Below, in pieces: positions 43,414 through 52,601 of a stretch of DNA of 64,000 nucleotides. The translations under genes and the position numbers were made by a program. How positions within the stretch are numbered: the stretch's first letter is position 1; every line of letters begins with the position of its first letter. The notes beneath the pieces were generated by a model that did not search any database, was not told where the DNA came from, and worked only from the letters and a program-made list of their open reading frames with translations. This DNA is from Ktedonosporobacter rubrisoli (GTDB lineage Bacteria > Chloroflexota > Ktedonobacteria > Ktedonobacterales > Ktedonobacteraceae), in contig NZ_CP035758.1 of the NCBI RefSeq assembly GCF_004208415.1, forward strand, positions 682,001 through 746,000, read 5' to 3'.

Positions 43414-44130
43414 TTAATCGAAGCAGGCTGGCGCTTTTTTGATTTCTTGCCACTGCTTAGCATCATGCCCAAAGACCACTAGCGCCGCGTTTTCGCTTTG
43501 AGCCAGCTCCAGCAGCTTGCGCGTACTGGTCCGGACCTCTTCCTCGTTATCATCAAAAGGGCTAGCCTTGCGATCAGGTTGAAAATCATGCTGCATAGCT
43601 ACCGCATCGATAGCTAACAGGACCGCTCCGGTCTGGGGAAGCTGTACAAGTACCGACTGGTGGCCCGGAACGTGCCCGCTGGTCTCTATCAATTTGAGTC
43701 CTGGCAGCAATTCAGTATCGCCCTCAACCAGGCGGTAGCGCAGCTCTGGATGATCCCACTCTGCACGCGTCAAGGCAAAGCGTTGATGGCCGCCACGCGC
43801 GAGCTCATAGTGTTTGCGCTGCACAATCAATTCAGCTTGCGTGAAAGCGCTGTGATGCCCGCTATGGTCGACATCGAAATGGGTACAAATGAGCATATCG
43901 ATATCTTGAGGCTGCAAACCGAGCATCGCCAGCTGGGCAAGCACATCTTTTTCCACTTGCGGCTTCGGCATACCAGGCATCTCGAAGTGTGCGGGCAAGC
44001 CGCTATCAATGAGAATATTCTTGCCATCTCCGGTTTGTACAAGATAGCAGACAAAGGGATGATTCATGCCAGGGATAAGGCCTACCAGCATTAAGTAAAG
44101 CCGCTGAGGGGCTGTCACATTTTTGGTCAT
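43414..44130 (-). CDS. Metallo-beta-lactamase-fold hydrolase, N-acyl-homoserine-lactonase-like
   Basis: 238 residues with the MBL fold: LIDSGLP strand, metal site THFDVDHSGHH, later SGHVPGHQSVLV, an Asp in LLAIDAVAMQHDF and a final GHDAKQW. The order of these elements and the length fit the AHL-lactonase-like branch. The usual HxHxDH metal motif reads H84-x-D86-x-D88-H89, with Asp in place of the second His. Substrate could be a lactone or another ester. It is downstream of a MarR regulator on the same strand (180-base gap). Confidence 0.82.
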   Translation of the reverse strand: MTKNVTAPQRLYLMLVGLIPGMNHPFVCYLVQTGDGKNILIDSGLPAHFEMPGMPKPQVEKDVLAQLAMLGLQPQDIDMLICTHFDVDHSGHHSAFTQAELIVQRKHYELARGGHQRFALTRAEWDHPELRYRLVEGDTELLPGLKLIETSGHVPGHQSVLVQLPQTGAVLLAIDAVAMQHDFQPDRKASPFDDNEEEVRTSTRKLLELAQSENAALVVFGHDAKQWQEIKKAPACFD

Positions 44131-44310
44131 ATTTCGCTCCTTTTTTATCTAAGCGTTGTGTCTATCCTCGAAAAACGCCGCAACGGAAATCCGAAATAAT
44201 GAACTTATGCATCTCAAGCATTGCTGGATCTTGCTGCTCAGGATCTCTTAGCAGCTTTTCTAGCCTTTGACCAGCCACCTGGCTATGACCATAGCTAAGC
44301 GCTTTCTACC

Positions 44311-44802
44311 TTATTCCGGTTCCCGCTCAAGGCTAACAACGAGGCGCTGTAACAAAGCATGTAACTGTTCGCGCTCAGCTGACGAGAGAGGCGCATAAAA
44401 CTCATCCTCGGCCTCGGCGGCGAGCTTATCCGCACTAGCTAGCGTCTCCTGGCCTTTTTCGGTCAAGGTCAGAGCGTGCGCACGACGGTCGCGAGGATCA
44501 CGCCGCCTCTCGGCAAGTCCCAGACGCTCTAGCTCATCGATGACCAGGACGGTAGTACTGCGATCTATGCCCAATTGCCGGCCTAGCTCGATTTGTGTAA
44601 GTGGCCCGTACATAGCAATAATTGTGAGCGCAGCATACTGCTTTGTGCTGATCTGAAGCGTGCTCAGCGAGGCGCAGAAACGCTCACGAGCTATCAATGC
44701 GAGATAGTTGAGGATGGCGCTTGTCCAGCGCGAAAAGGCTGGCGAAATAGGGCTCCCTCGACTACTATGGGTTCCTTGCAGCTTGTCCTCTTCAGATGGC
44801 AT
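44311..44802 (-). CDS. MarR-family transcriptional regulator
   Basis: 163-residue winged-helix regulator. QIELGRQLGIDRSTTVLVIDELERLGLAERRRDPRDRRAHALTLTEKG covers the recognition helix and wing of the family (in pieces around residues 70-118). AGAGGTG lies five bases before the ATG. Two palindromes that share TGATwATCA lie just upstream over its own start point, so it is probably autorepressed and likely also controls the lactonase-like gene downstream. Confidence 0.9.
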   Translation of the reverse strand: MPSEEDKLQGTHSSRGSPISPAFSRWTSAILNYLALIARERFCASLSTLQISTKQYAALTIIAMYGPLTQIELGRQLGIDRSTTVLVIDELERLGLAERRRDPRDRRAHALTLTEKGQETLASADKLAAEAEDEFYAPLSSAEREQLHALLQRLVVSLEREPE

Positions 44803-44828
44803 TCGGCACCTCTCATGAAAATCAATTT

Positions 44829-44895
44829 TGCTGATAATCAGCAGTAGTGATTATCACTAATCATGAGTATAATGGATTGGAGAATCTCATGTCAA
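44829..44895 (-). promoter_or_regulatory. marR promoter with twin operators
   Basis: On the reverse strand TTGACA (44895-44890), 18-base spacer and TATACT (44871-44866). Just downstream, covering the start point and early leader, are TGCTGATAATCAGCA (44829-44843) and TAGTGATTATCACTA (44845-44859), each a perfect 15-base palindrome around one central base, 16 bases apart. The common core TGATwATCA is a good MarR site. Confidence 0.7.
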
Positions 44896-45074
44896 GGGGA
44901 AAGCTCCTGAATTGGAAATCTGACCACTCGTTGCGTCTCTGTATATATAATGGTATCTTTTAGCTAGAGGAAAGCTTTTAACTTTCCAGGGCAATGATGA
45001 GCGTTTCTTTTGGATAGGGCTTATGAGCCACTATTGATAGAGCGGGATGCCCGGACGGCAGGGAGGCAAAAGTC

Positions 45075-45380
45075 ATGGAGATATTCGACTTCATTTTTAA
45101 CCATTTCTGGGAAATCTTCCTCTTTCTCTTCTTTTTCGGAGGACCCATCGGCTGGGCAATTACTAGCGTAGCCAAAAACATCGCCAAGCATCGCGAACGC
45201 ATGCAAGAACTAAAAAATGAAGAGCTGCGCTTACAGCTCCAGCTCATGCAAACACAGCGGGGAGAAGGCTTCAGCGAGCCACTACCGCGTCCCCAGGGAC
45301 AGCCCGCACCACGGGAGGCTACCTGGCAGGAGCGCGAAGAGGCCGCCTATCAGGAAGGTTATCAGCAGCAGAGCAGCTAA
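45075..45380 (+). CDS. Small membrane protein with charged coiled tail
   Basis: 101 residues: a strongly hydrophobic N-terminal helix (FIFNHFWEIFLFLFFFGG, about 6-32), a charged helix rich in Glu/Arg/Gln (HRERMQELKNEELRLQLQLMQ, about 41-62) and a Pro/Gln-rich tail. GGGAGG is nine bases before the ATG. No family recognised; layout resembles phage-shock PspB-like small proteins but the match is only in plan. Confidence 0.6.
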   Translation: MEIFDFIFNHFWEIFLFLFFFGGPIGWAITSVAKNIAKHRERMQELKNEELRLQLQLMQTQRGEGFSEPLPRPQGQPAPREATWQEREEAAYQEGYQQQSS

Positions 45381-45516
45381 TTCCCAGCAACTAGCCCCCA
45401 CACGCTGGTCCTGCTCAAGATGGCTTTCCTGGAGGAGACAGAAAAGCATACTTGCCTTGAACATCTGAAGCCATTGGCGTGCAATAAATATGTGAACCGC
45501 TCTCATGAACCAGATT

Positions 45517-46350
45517 TCATGATCGCATGGTATGTAAAAAATCTACTACTGTGCGATTGAATTGTTCAGCTTGTTCAACATTCAAAAGAAATCGAGACTG
45601 AGCAATTTCTCTTTTTTGCACATTGGGCAGACTATTTTCTAAAACAGTACTGCTTAATCGTATTTCGGATGAGGCATGATCTCCAATCAACAGAAGGGTT
45701 GGAATGCTGATTTCTTTGAGCCACTGGCTACGAGTGTCAAAAGCATCTTTATCAATTGTAGGAGGCCGGCCGGGCCGAGAAATGGTTTCTAGATGTTCTG
45801 CGACAAGGGCACGAATTTGCGCATACTTTGATGAGGATGGCAACAGAAGATCTTGCATCGCTAAATCAGCAGCATGTTGGAGATCGTTTTGACGGATAGC
45901 TTCAATCAAAGGTGCAATACGCCCTAGTATGTTTGGCAGATCCTCCATTGCTTTCTGAAAGGTTTGCTCAAGGTTCATTTCAGGTGAAACAAGAAGAAGG
46001 GCATCTACAAAAGATGGGTGTGTATGGGCAAAATCGAGAGCGGTTCCCCCACCAAGGTCAAGGATGTATGTTTTTTTGACGTTTTGGGTATGCAAGACAG
46101 CCAGAAGATCATCAACATATGTATATGGCTGCGTTGAGCTTAATGACTGTCCGTATCCGCGTAGATCATAGCGAATAACTTGATACTCTTGCGCAAACGT
46201 CAGAAACTGATCATCCCATATTCTTTTGTCAAACAACCCTCTTCCTTGAAGCAGAATGAGAGGATGCCCTTTTCCTGCAACATCATACTGGAGTCGACTT
46301 CCCTCTACTTTGACAAATCCTGTAGAAGTAGGAAATTGCCGCTCAGTCAT
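45517..46350 (-). CDS. Alpha/beta hydrolase-fold protein lacking the catalytic triad
   Basis: 277 residues with the full fold: LILLQGRGLFDKRIWDDQF, YQVIRYDLRGYGQS, and FNRTVVDFL at the end. But key residues are changed. The oxyanion HG is Q35-G, the nucleophile elbow reads ILDLGGGTALDFA with D98 where Ser should be, and the C-terminal GH is S-R (QSRFLLNVE). It is therefore unlikely to be a serine hydrolase and may be a pseudoenzyme or ligand-binding protein. GGAAGAGAG precedes the ATG. It stands alone. Confidence 0.82.
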   Translation of the reverse strand: MTERQFPTSTGFVKVEGSRLQYDVAGKGHPLILLQGRGLFDKRIWDDQFLTFAQEYQVIRYDLRGYGQSLSSTQPYTYVDDLLAVLHTQNVKKTYILDLGGGTALDFAHTHPSFVDALLLVSPEMNLEQTFQKAMEDLPNILGRIAPLIEAIRQNDLQHAADLAMQDLLLPSSSKYAQIRALVAEHLETISRPGRPPTIDKDAFDTRSQWLKEISIPTLLLIGDHASSEIRLSSTVLENSLPNVQKREIAQSRFLLNVEQAEQFNRTVVDFLHTMRS

Positions 46351-46641
46351 TTCTCTCTTCCTTTTATTTCTTAATGGAAAAACGTTGATAGCTCATTCTA
46401 TTGTATCCTCTACATAATTAATATGGCAAGGAGCTAAATCAGTGAAATTACACTTAATGCATTTCATCACCTGGCTCCTTTCCGATTGTCATCAGTATCT
46501 CATTGCAGACGGATTCTGCTTCGATTCATTGCATCAGTCATGCACATATGTATTTAGGGATAGTTCCTCTTCTTCCTCTCAGGCAGGCTTTTGAGGCTGA
46601 TAATGGAGCGCAACGACCCCTGAAAGGAAAGCCGTCAGGCG

Positions 46642-48018
46642 CTAAGCTAGTTGTTGTGCCGCTCGTTCCAGGGCGTTCAGGACACGTGTCACATCCTCTT
46701 CGGTCGTGAGCCAGTTAACCAGAGCGGCTCGAATAGCTGGTTGGCCGGCAAAAGTAGTAGGCGTTAGCAAAACCTCGCCTCCCTGCTTGAGCAGATCTAG
46801 CAAACTATCGCGTTGCGCCGCATCCGCGCCTTTGAGCGTAAAGCAGACAATATCGAGATAGACAGGACTGAGCAGCTCAAAATACGTTGAGCGTTCCAGG
46901 CCCTGACCCAGGCGCCGGGCCAACTCGCAGCAGCGCGCCACAAGTTCCCGATAGCCAGCGCGACCATAGGCCATCAAGGTCATCCAGGTCGGCAACGCAC
47001 GGAAACGCCGCGAATTCTCAGGCGTGCGATGGAGCAGATCCTGGCCGGCTCCTAGATAAGCCGCCGCCGCCTTAAATACTTGCTCTTGCAGGGCCAGATG
47101 GCGCGTAAAGACAATCCCGCAATCATAGGGAACATTGAGCCACTTATGCCCGTCGCTTGTGATCGAATCGGCCTCCTGCACACCTTGCAAGAGGTGAGCG
47201 TGGGCGGGATCGCAGGCCGCGAAGAGGCCAAAGGCGCCATCAACGTGCAGCCAGGCCCCATGAGCCTTGCAGAGTCGAGCGATCTCCGCAATATCGTCAA
47301 AGTCGCCGGTATTCACCTCGCCCGCACTGGCCACGACAATTGCCGGCTCTCCCTTAAGAGCGGCCAGGCGCTGAGCCAGAGCTTGCGTATCTAGGACCAG
47401 GCGGCCAGGCAGGCAAGGCACCAACTCCAAAGCTTGCCGACCCATACCAAGAATTGCCAGGGACTTGGTGATACTGGCATGGGGGGCGCCGGTCAGGACC
47501 GGGATGCGCGGCAAGTTCCACAGGCCCTCCTCGCTGAGATCGACGCCGAGCCTTTGGGCCGCCCATTGCCGCGCCGTCGCCAGCGCAGTCAGATTTGCTT
47601 GCGTTGCTCCACTGACAAATACGCCAGCAAACTGCTCAGGCAAGTTAAAGAGAGCACGCAAGAGCGCCACAGCCTCGACCTCAACGTCTGTGGCAATCGA
47701 ATCGCCTGCGCTGCTCAGATTCTGATCATAGGCAGAGACTAACCAATCGCCAACAATAGCCGCCGGCGTACTTCCACCCGTCACAAATCCCCAATAGCGC
47801 GGTCCGGGCGAGCCCGAAAGCTGGCCCTCGTATTTCGTGCGAAAAGCCGTCAGGGCCTCTAGCGCCCCCAGGCCCTCTTCGGGCAACACATCATGCGGCA
47901 ATGACTGCGGAGAGCAGCCCATCGGCCTGCCCGCCAGTCCCTGCAGAAATTGCAGCGCTGCGGCCTGAGCCGTTTCCAGAATCTGGGGCAGGCGTTCATC
48001 GTCTTCTTGCAAACCCAT
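46642..48018 (-). CDS. PLP-dependent group II decarboxylase family protein
   Basis: 458-residue PLP enzyme of the aromatic-L-amino-acid/glutamate decarboxylase family. K292 in SDGHKWLNVPYDCG forms the internal aldimine, D260 in HVDGAFG contacts the pyridine nitrogen and H180 in GAPHASITKS stacks on the ring. It may make an amine from an amino acid, or act as a related aldolase/transaminase; substrate not clear. AAGGAGC lies ten bases before the ATG. No partner gene is adjacent. Confidence 0.9.
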   Translation of the reverse strand: MGLQEDDERLPQILETAQAAALQFLQGLAGRPMGCSPQSLPHDVLPEEGLGALEALTAFRTKYEGQLSGSPGPRYWGFVTGGSTPAAIVGDWLVSAYDQNLSSAGDSIATDVEVEAVALLRALFNLPEQFAGVFVSGATQANLTALATARQWAAQRLGVDLSEEGLWNLPRIPVLTGAPHASITKSLAILGMGRQALELVPCLPGRLVLDTQALAQRLAALKGEPAIVVASAGEVNTGDFDDIAEIARLCKAHGAWLHVDGAFGLFAACDPAHAHLLQGVQEADSITSDGHKWLNVPYDCGIVFTRHLALQEQVFKAAAAYLGAGQDLLHRTPENSRRFRALPTWMTLMAYGRAGYRELVARCCELARRLGQGLERSTYFELLSPVYLDIVCFTLKGADAAQRDSLLDLLKQGGEVLLTPTTFAGQPAIRAALVNWLTTEEDVTRVLNALERAAQQLA

Positions 48019-48359
48019 ATAGCTTGCTCCTTCCAGGCCAATAGCCTATGTATTTCCCTCTCCTGGCAGAGAAGGAAGAGCAACAGAAAGATAGAGTCAA
48101 TTATAGTGTAAATGGTTTGCTGGCGCGACCTTTTCTCAGCATACAGATGAGCAATCAGAAGATCGGCATATAGATCTTTTTGCTCTCAATCAGGCGCATT
48201 AAGCTCGATTTCTCACGTAACCCTGGTGGGGTTCCTAAAGTAGATCAAGCAAATATAGTTATAGTAGAGCTACAAATAAAACAGGCCGAAATGACCGCAC
48301 CTGCGTAAGGGGCATAATAGTATGCAAGCGCAGTCATCTCTCCCTGGCATTAGCAGTGG
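48019..48359. other. 340-base intergenic region
   Basis: Lies between two reverse-strand genes. It holds the promoter region of the decarboxylase; no clear boxes, gene or strong hairpin seen. Confidence 0.4.
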
Positions 48360-49325
48360 CTACACAGTCGACTTAGCGCAAGCGCGATAACATGAGCGCA
48401 TCAGCTCAGCGAAGAGTGCCGCGCCTTTCCAGCTCGCGTAGCAAGCCGGGATAGCTTCCTGAGCAGCCTCATCCTCAGAGCCGCCGCGCCTATGCACGGC
48501 AAGCGCAATCTCCTGCACAGAGCACAAATAATCACGAAATATAGTAACGTGCTCGCCAGTTCCCAATGTTCCATGACCGGGTACAGCCACCTGCACAGCC
48601 AGGGCCTCCGCCCGAGCCAGTATATCAATCCAGGATTGAGGATTATCCTGCCAGATAGAGGCATGCATCCCAACAAAGAGCAAATCACCCATAAAAGCAA
48701 TGCGCTCCTTAGGTAAATAGAGGAAACTATCGCTTGGCGTATGGCCACCCCCATAGCAAAGCAGCTCAACGCTACGCCGCGAGCCATGCAAAATAAGTTT
48801 GTGCTCGAAAGTCAGATTGGGCACACGCAACGTAATTGCCGGCAAAGAGGAGAGAAGCACATGGTTCGAAGCAAGCACTAAAGCCGCCTCCTCGCGCTGG
48901 CTCAGGTCGGTCAGCTCCTTGATGCGCTTCTCCTCAGTACGCAAATCTTCAGCAAGATTCTCTTGTGCCCAGGCAAGAAACTCGGCCCCCCGTGTCGCGA
49001 TCAGATCGCGTGTCTGGGTGGTAGCAATGATAGTCGTGGCGGGTGGAAATACCTGGTTGCCATAGATATGGTCCACGTCGTGGTGGCTATTCACGACATA
49101 AGACACAGGACGCCCGGTCAATTGCTCGGCGGCATTGCGCAGATCCTGCGCGGCAGTCGGCGAGAGGAATGTATCAAAAACAAGGGTACGATCACCCAGA
49201 TCGACAATTCCAGCATTACTCATCGAGCCGCTGCCCTCACGAGACATAGCGGCATAGACGCCATCGGCAAGCTGTTTCAGGTGGAAATGCGACGATGAGG
49301 GTAGGGCATCACTGGTAATATCCAT
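48360..49325 (-). CDS. Metallo-beta-lactamase-fold hydrolase
   Basis: 321 residues. The metal site is NSHHDVDHIYGNQVF, giving H81-x-D83-x-D85-H86, the same HxDxDH variant as the lactonase-like protein at 43414-44130. GGGHTPSDSFLYLPKERIAFMGDLLF provides the next metal residues, and VPGHGTLG the last His. The function of this branch is not established. ATG 49325 is chosen since family members begin near here; GAGGAG is about 14 bases upstream, and the frame extends back to 49472 without a better start. Confidence 0.82.
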   Translation of the reverse strand: MDITSDALPSSSHFHLKQLADGVYAAMSREGSGSMSNAGIVDLGDRTLVFDTFLSPTAAQDLRNAAEQLTGRPVSYVVNSHHDVDHIYGNQVFPPATTIIATTQTRDLIATRGAEFLAWAQENLAEDLRTEEKRIKELTDLSQREEAALVLASNHVLLSSLPAITLRVPNLTFEHKLILHGSRRSVELLCYGGGHTPSDSFLYLPKERIAFMGDLLFVGMHASIWQDNPQSWIDILARAEALAVQVAVPGHGTLGTGEHVTIFRDYLCSVQEIALAVHRRGGSEDEAAQEAIPACYASWKGAALFAELMRSCYRACAKSTV

Positions 49326-49595
49326 AATAGAGCTTCTTCTCCTCTTGATTTTCATTTTCCACCGCCATTCTACCACGCTCTGCAGCAGGCTTCTCCGTAG
49401 TACAACCCTATAGGCTAGCCCTGTTGGAAATTCTTGACGGGAATAAAATTTCTTTTTGAGCTCAAAATGCAATATATTTTCAGCGTTGAGCTACAATCTG
49501 GCCTCTGGCCTGGATAGTACAACAGAGCCGCATCGTTACTTAGAGCGGGCTAACACGTCACTCATAGAAGAGAATATCTTTACTTTTATGGTCGC

Positions 49596-50801
49596 TTGAT
49601 CAGAAAGAGAGGGAAAATTATAGCTCGCTCGCGCGTTATTTTCATAACAATTGCAGTGATCGTGGGGTGTGTGAGCATTATCGGCACCTATCTGTGGCTG
49701 GCCCCACCCGCTGCCAAGAAAAGCGGGGCAGGACCGCAGGTTGTAGCTACGCTTCCCGTGGACCCAACGCTCACCCCCAAAGGGGAGGAGCCACCAGCAC
49801 GTCAGGTCAGTCCTACCCCGACAAAGGCTAAGCCCAGTCCCACGCCTAGCCCAACGAATAAAGCAGTTAGCCCGGCTTATAACGGGACATGTGACGCTAA
49901 TAGCCCCTATGGGTTTACTGTTGTCACTGCTGACTCCACCCTTGTCGCACTCTATAAGCAAATGGGCGTCTGCTGGGTACGCTTCCAGATCCATGTAGAC
50001 GATATTCAGTCCGGGGGAAGCTATAACTGGGGAACCCTCGACTCGGTTGTCGCGCTGATGAACGCGTCAGGCATTCACCTTGATGTGCCTATTCAGTGCT
50101 TCCAGGGCTCCTGCTTCAGCAATCCCTATACACCAACGCCCGATGAGATGGCTTCGTTCGCCACCCAGGTCGCCACACGCTACAATGGCAAGAGTGGCCA
50201 TGGCTACATCGATGCCTTCGAGATCGGAAATGAAGAGTATGATGCTAATTCCAGTTTTTCTATAAGTAACTATGGCCCAATCTTGAAAGCTGGCTATCAA
50301 GCGATAAAAGCGGCAAGTCCGTATGCGCAGGTGGGCATGTATGGAACCTTCCTATCAAATCCCAGCCGCACAACTGACGTGCTGAATGCGATCTTTGGGG
50401 GTGGCTATGGGGCATATATGGATTTTATGAACTTCCACTATTACAATCAAGGGCTTGATCCCCGCGTGGATGTAGATAGCATGCATCCATCATTTGATCA
50501 TAAATGGCAAATGATGAACTCGATTGCCGCGCGCTACGGTTTTGGCGGCAAGCCAATCTGGGTAACTGAAATTGGCTGGCCCACTCAAGATATGTCCGGC
50601 CGCTCTGCAGTAACGCCGGATGTGCAATCCCAATACCTGAGCTACGTGACAGATCACGCTTCTACTTCCGGTATCGTCAAAAAGATATTTTGGTATACCA
50701 TCAATTATGGAGATCAGCCGAACACTATTTATCCCACTAGCGGCCCCTTGCCTGCTTTCAATGCGCTCAAAGCTTATGTAAAAAGCAAGCCTGTATGGTA
50801 A
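49596..50801 (+). CDS. Exported glycoside hydrolase-like protein (clan GH-A fold)
   Basis: 401 residues. A signal anchor (about 14-36) is followed by a Pro/Thr-rich linker (about 50-92) and a TIM-barrel domain. E213 in FEIGNEEY is the expected acid/base and E325 in WVTEIGWPT the nucleophile, both at positions typical of GH-A enzymes such as GH39/GH5-like xylanases or glucanases. It probably acts on plant or fungal polysaccharide outside the cell. The start is uncertain: TTG 49596 has no ribosome site, and the nearest ATG (49589) is in another frame that stops at once. Ends before a strong terminator. Confidence 0.8.
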   Translation: MIRKRGKIIARSRVIFITIAVIVGCVSIIGTYLWLAPPAAKKSGAGPQVVATLPVDPTLTPKGEEPPARQVSPTPTKAKPSPTPSPTNKAVSPAYNGTCDANSPYGFTVVTADSTLVALYKQMGVCWVRFQIHVDDIQSGGSYNWGTLDSVVALMNASGIHLDVPIQCFQGSCFSNPYTPTPDEMASFATQVATRYNGKSGHGYIDAFEIGNEEYDANSSFSISNYGPILKAGYQAIKAASPYAQVGMYGTFLSNPSRTTDVLNAIFGGGYGAYMDFMNFHYYNQGLDPRVDVDSMHPSFDHKWQMMNSIAARYGFGGKPIWVTEIGWPTQDMSGRSAVTPDVQSQYLSYVTDHASTSGIVKKIFWYTINYGDQPNTIYPTSGPLPAFNALKAYVKSKPVW

Positions 50802-50824
50802 AGCATCCTACTAACTAAACATGT

Positions 50825-50894
50825 GGGCGCTGCTCGCCAGCGGATAGCAATGTAACGACGAAACGCGGCTATCCCGGCGGTAGCGCTCTTTTTT
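50825..50894 (+). terminator. Branched terminator after the glycoside hydrolase gene
   Basis: Nested arms GGATAGC/GCTATCC (50842-50848, 50868-50874), CGCC/GGCG and GCGCT/AGCGC, followed directly by CTTTTTT (50888-50894). Confidence 0.8.
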
Positions 50895-51022
50895 GCAGCT
50901 TTGCAGCCGGCTGTCAAAATGCGTCACAATTTGATTACTCTTTCTTCACATTTCTGTAACAACTTACCTCTATTCTGGAAACATACCGCCATCGGAAGGT
51001 AAAAATAAAAGAAAGGTCTTTG

Positions 51023-52192
51023 ATGAAACGTTTCGGTATATCTCTTTTCGCATGTATATTACTGATAAGCATTTTGACTCTCACGCGCGCCCACGCCTCT
51101 ACCACCAGCAGGCCAGCAGATAAACAGCCAGCCTATAACGCGGAAAAATTCTCAATTAATCTTGGCGACTTCCAGACTCCGGCAGAGCTTGATTATCCCA
51201 GGGGAAGTAAGCGAGCCCCAGTAGTTCTACTGATCCATGGTGCCGGACCACAGGATTTAGAAGCTAACGTCATAGGAGACAGTGACGGCAAGTTTCGCTC
51301 CCATATCTTCTCAGATATCGCCAATTCCTTAACAGCACACGGCTTTGCGGTCATGCGCTACAACAAACATTACATCACAAGCGCTAATAAGATTAGCGAT
51401 CTCGCCAAATACAGCAAGCTCGATATGAAGCAATTGCTCATTGACGCTAATAAAGTTCTTCAATACGTAAAAAACGATGCACATATAGATGCAAAGCGTA
51501 TGTACCTTTACGGATGGAGTGAGGGAAGTATGATTGCCAGCAACATGGCCATCAGCCATCCTGAAATAGCCGGCCTTATCCTCCAGGGAGCCATAAGCGG
51601 ATCGCCTAAGGATACTCTTCTGTTCCAGGCCAGGCAAGCCTTCATCCCTTATGTACGTCCATTTGCCTCAAAAGGCTTGCTCGATCGCACTGCACTGCAG
51701 AAAGCCTGGACAGGAAACGGGGGTTTTCCTGCCAAAGAAGTACTTGGCTATGTCACCTCCGATCCGGCCTCGGGAGATTTTACTCCCAATCCTGCCTTTG
51801 ATCTTAATCATGATGGAAAACTTGATATCGATCATGAGCTCTATCCAACTTTCCCTGCCTTCATCGATAAGGCATTGTTGCCCTCTGGCCTATTCCATAT
51901 GTATGGAACGGGACATGTCTTACCTTCTGTTAGCGAGCAGGCTAGCAAGCTCAAGCTACCCGTCCTTATTCTTCAGGGACGGCAAGATGGCAATACACCA
52001 GCATATGGCGCAAAACGAATTGACACTATCGTAGATCAGAATGGTAATCGCGATCACACCTTGCACATGTATGCTCACCTTGGTCATTCGCTGGGAGTGA
52101 CGCCCGGCCCCGCTTACGATAATATGCTGCCTATTGCTCAGCAGCCGCTCAGTGATATCAACGACTGGCTACAAAAGCATAACGCACGTTAA
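51023..52192 (+). CDS. Exported alpha/beta hydrolase
   Basis: 389 residues with an N-terminal signal peptide (about 1-26, cleavage after AHA). Hydrolase fold: LLIHGAGPQD oxyanion region, nucleophile elbow GWSEG with S166, LILQGRQDGNTPA with the acid, and HLGHSLG with the His, so the triad is complete. Resembles the prolyl-oligopeptidase/dienelactone hydrolase-like group acting outside the membrane. A DLNHDGKLDIDHE segment in the middle looks like a calcium-binding EF-hand-type loop (dockerin style). AAAGG precedes ATG 51023. Confidence 0.85.
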   Translation: MKRFGISLFACILLISILTLTRAHASTTSRPADKQPAYNAEKFSINLGDFQTPAELDYPRGSKRAPVVLLIHGAGPQDLEANVIGDSDGKFRSHIFSDIANSLTAHGFAVMRYNKHYITSANKISDLAKYSKLDMKQLLIDANKVLQYVKNDAHIDAKRMYLYGWSEGSMIASNMAISHPEIAGLILQGAISGSPKDTLLFQARQAFIPYVRPFASKGLLDRTALQKAWTGNGGFPAKEVLGYVTSDPASGDFTPNPAFDLNHDGKLDIDHELYPTFPAFIDKALLPSGLFHMYGTGHVLPSVSEQASKLKLPVLILQGRQDGNTPAYGAKRIDTIVDQNGNRDHTLHMYAHLGHSLGVTPGPAYDNMLPIAQQPLSDINDWLQKHNAR

Positions 52193-52601
52193 AACTCGGC
52201 TATTGCAGGAGAACAATCCCGCTGATCTTGCATTGTTGGCCCCGACCTGTGATAGTCAGGGCCAGCGCTCATTTACCGATTTCTGTCATGTCCATTCTTT
52301 CCTGACCCTGAGTGCTGCCAGAGATTTGTTATCGTGCCTGCTGCATTCCAAGCGTGATGTGGCAAACCACGGCTCGTCTTTAAGGCTTTGGTTGGAAAGA
52401 ATTCCAGAAGCAGTATGAAGCTCATCGCAGCGAAGGTGAGAAGATCAAAACTGTTTCAAGCCGCTTCCAGTTCAGCGCTCTCGGAGTGTATCTGGTTGTG
52501 CATCAGTTCTCTCTTCCTCTTCTTTCCAGCGCACAATAGTTTCCTCCTGTAGGTTGGCCGCGCCCGAACCTATTAGAAGTGCTCTGCGCTCCCCGAGAGC
52601 C
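52193..52601. other. 400-base intergenic region with one hairpin
   Basis: After the exported hydrolase there is a hairpin TGGCCC-c-GAC / GTC-a-GGGCCA (52237-52264), a possible terminator without a T run. The rest shows short frames with a charged, lysine-rich translation near 52390-52470 that I could not assign; it may be a gene relic. Confidence 0.4.

Noticed and set aside
45075..45380. PspB phage-shock protein
   Set aside because: Similar plan (membrane helix plus charged coil), but no PspB sequence signature and no pspA/pspC nearby.
52380..52520. Possible transposase remnant (charged Lys/Glu-rich translation)
   Set aside because: Too short and without a recognisable transposase motif or terminal repeats.
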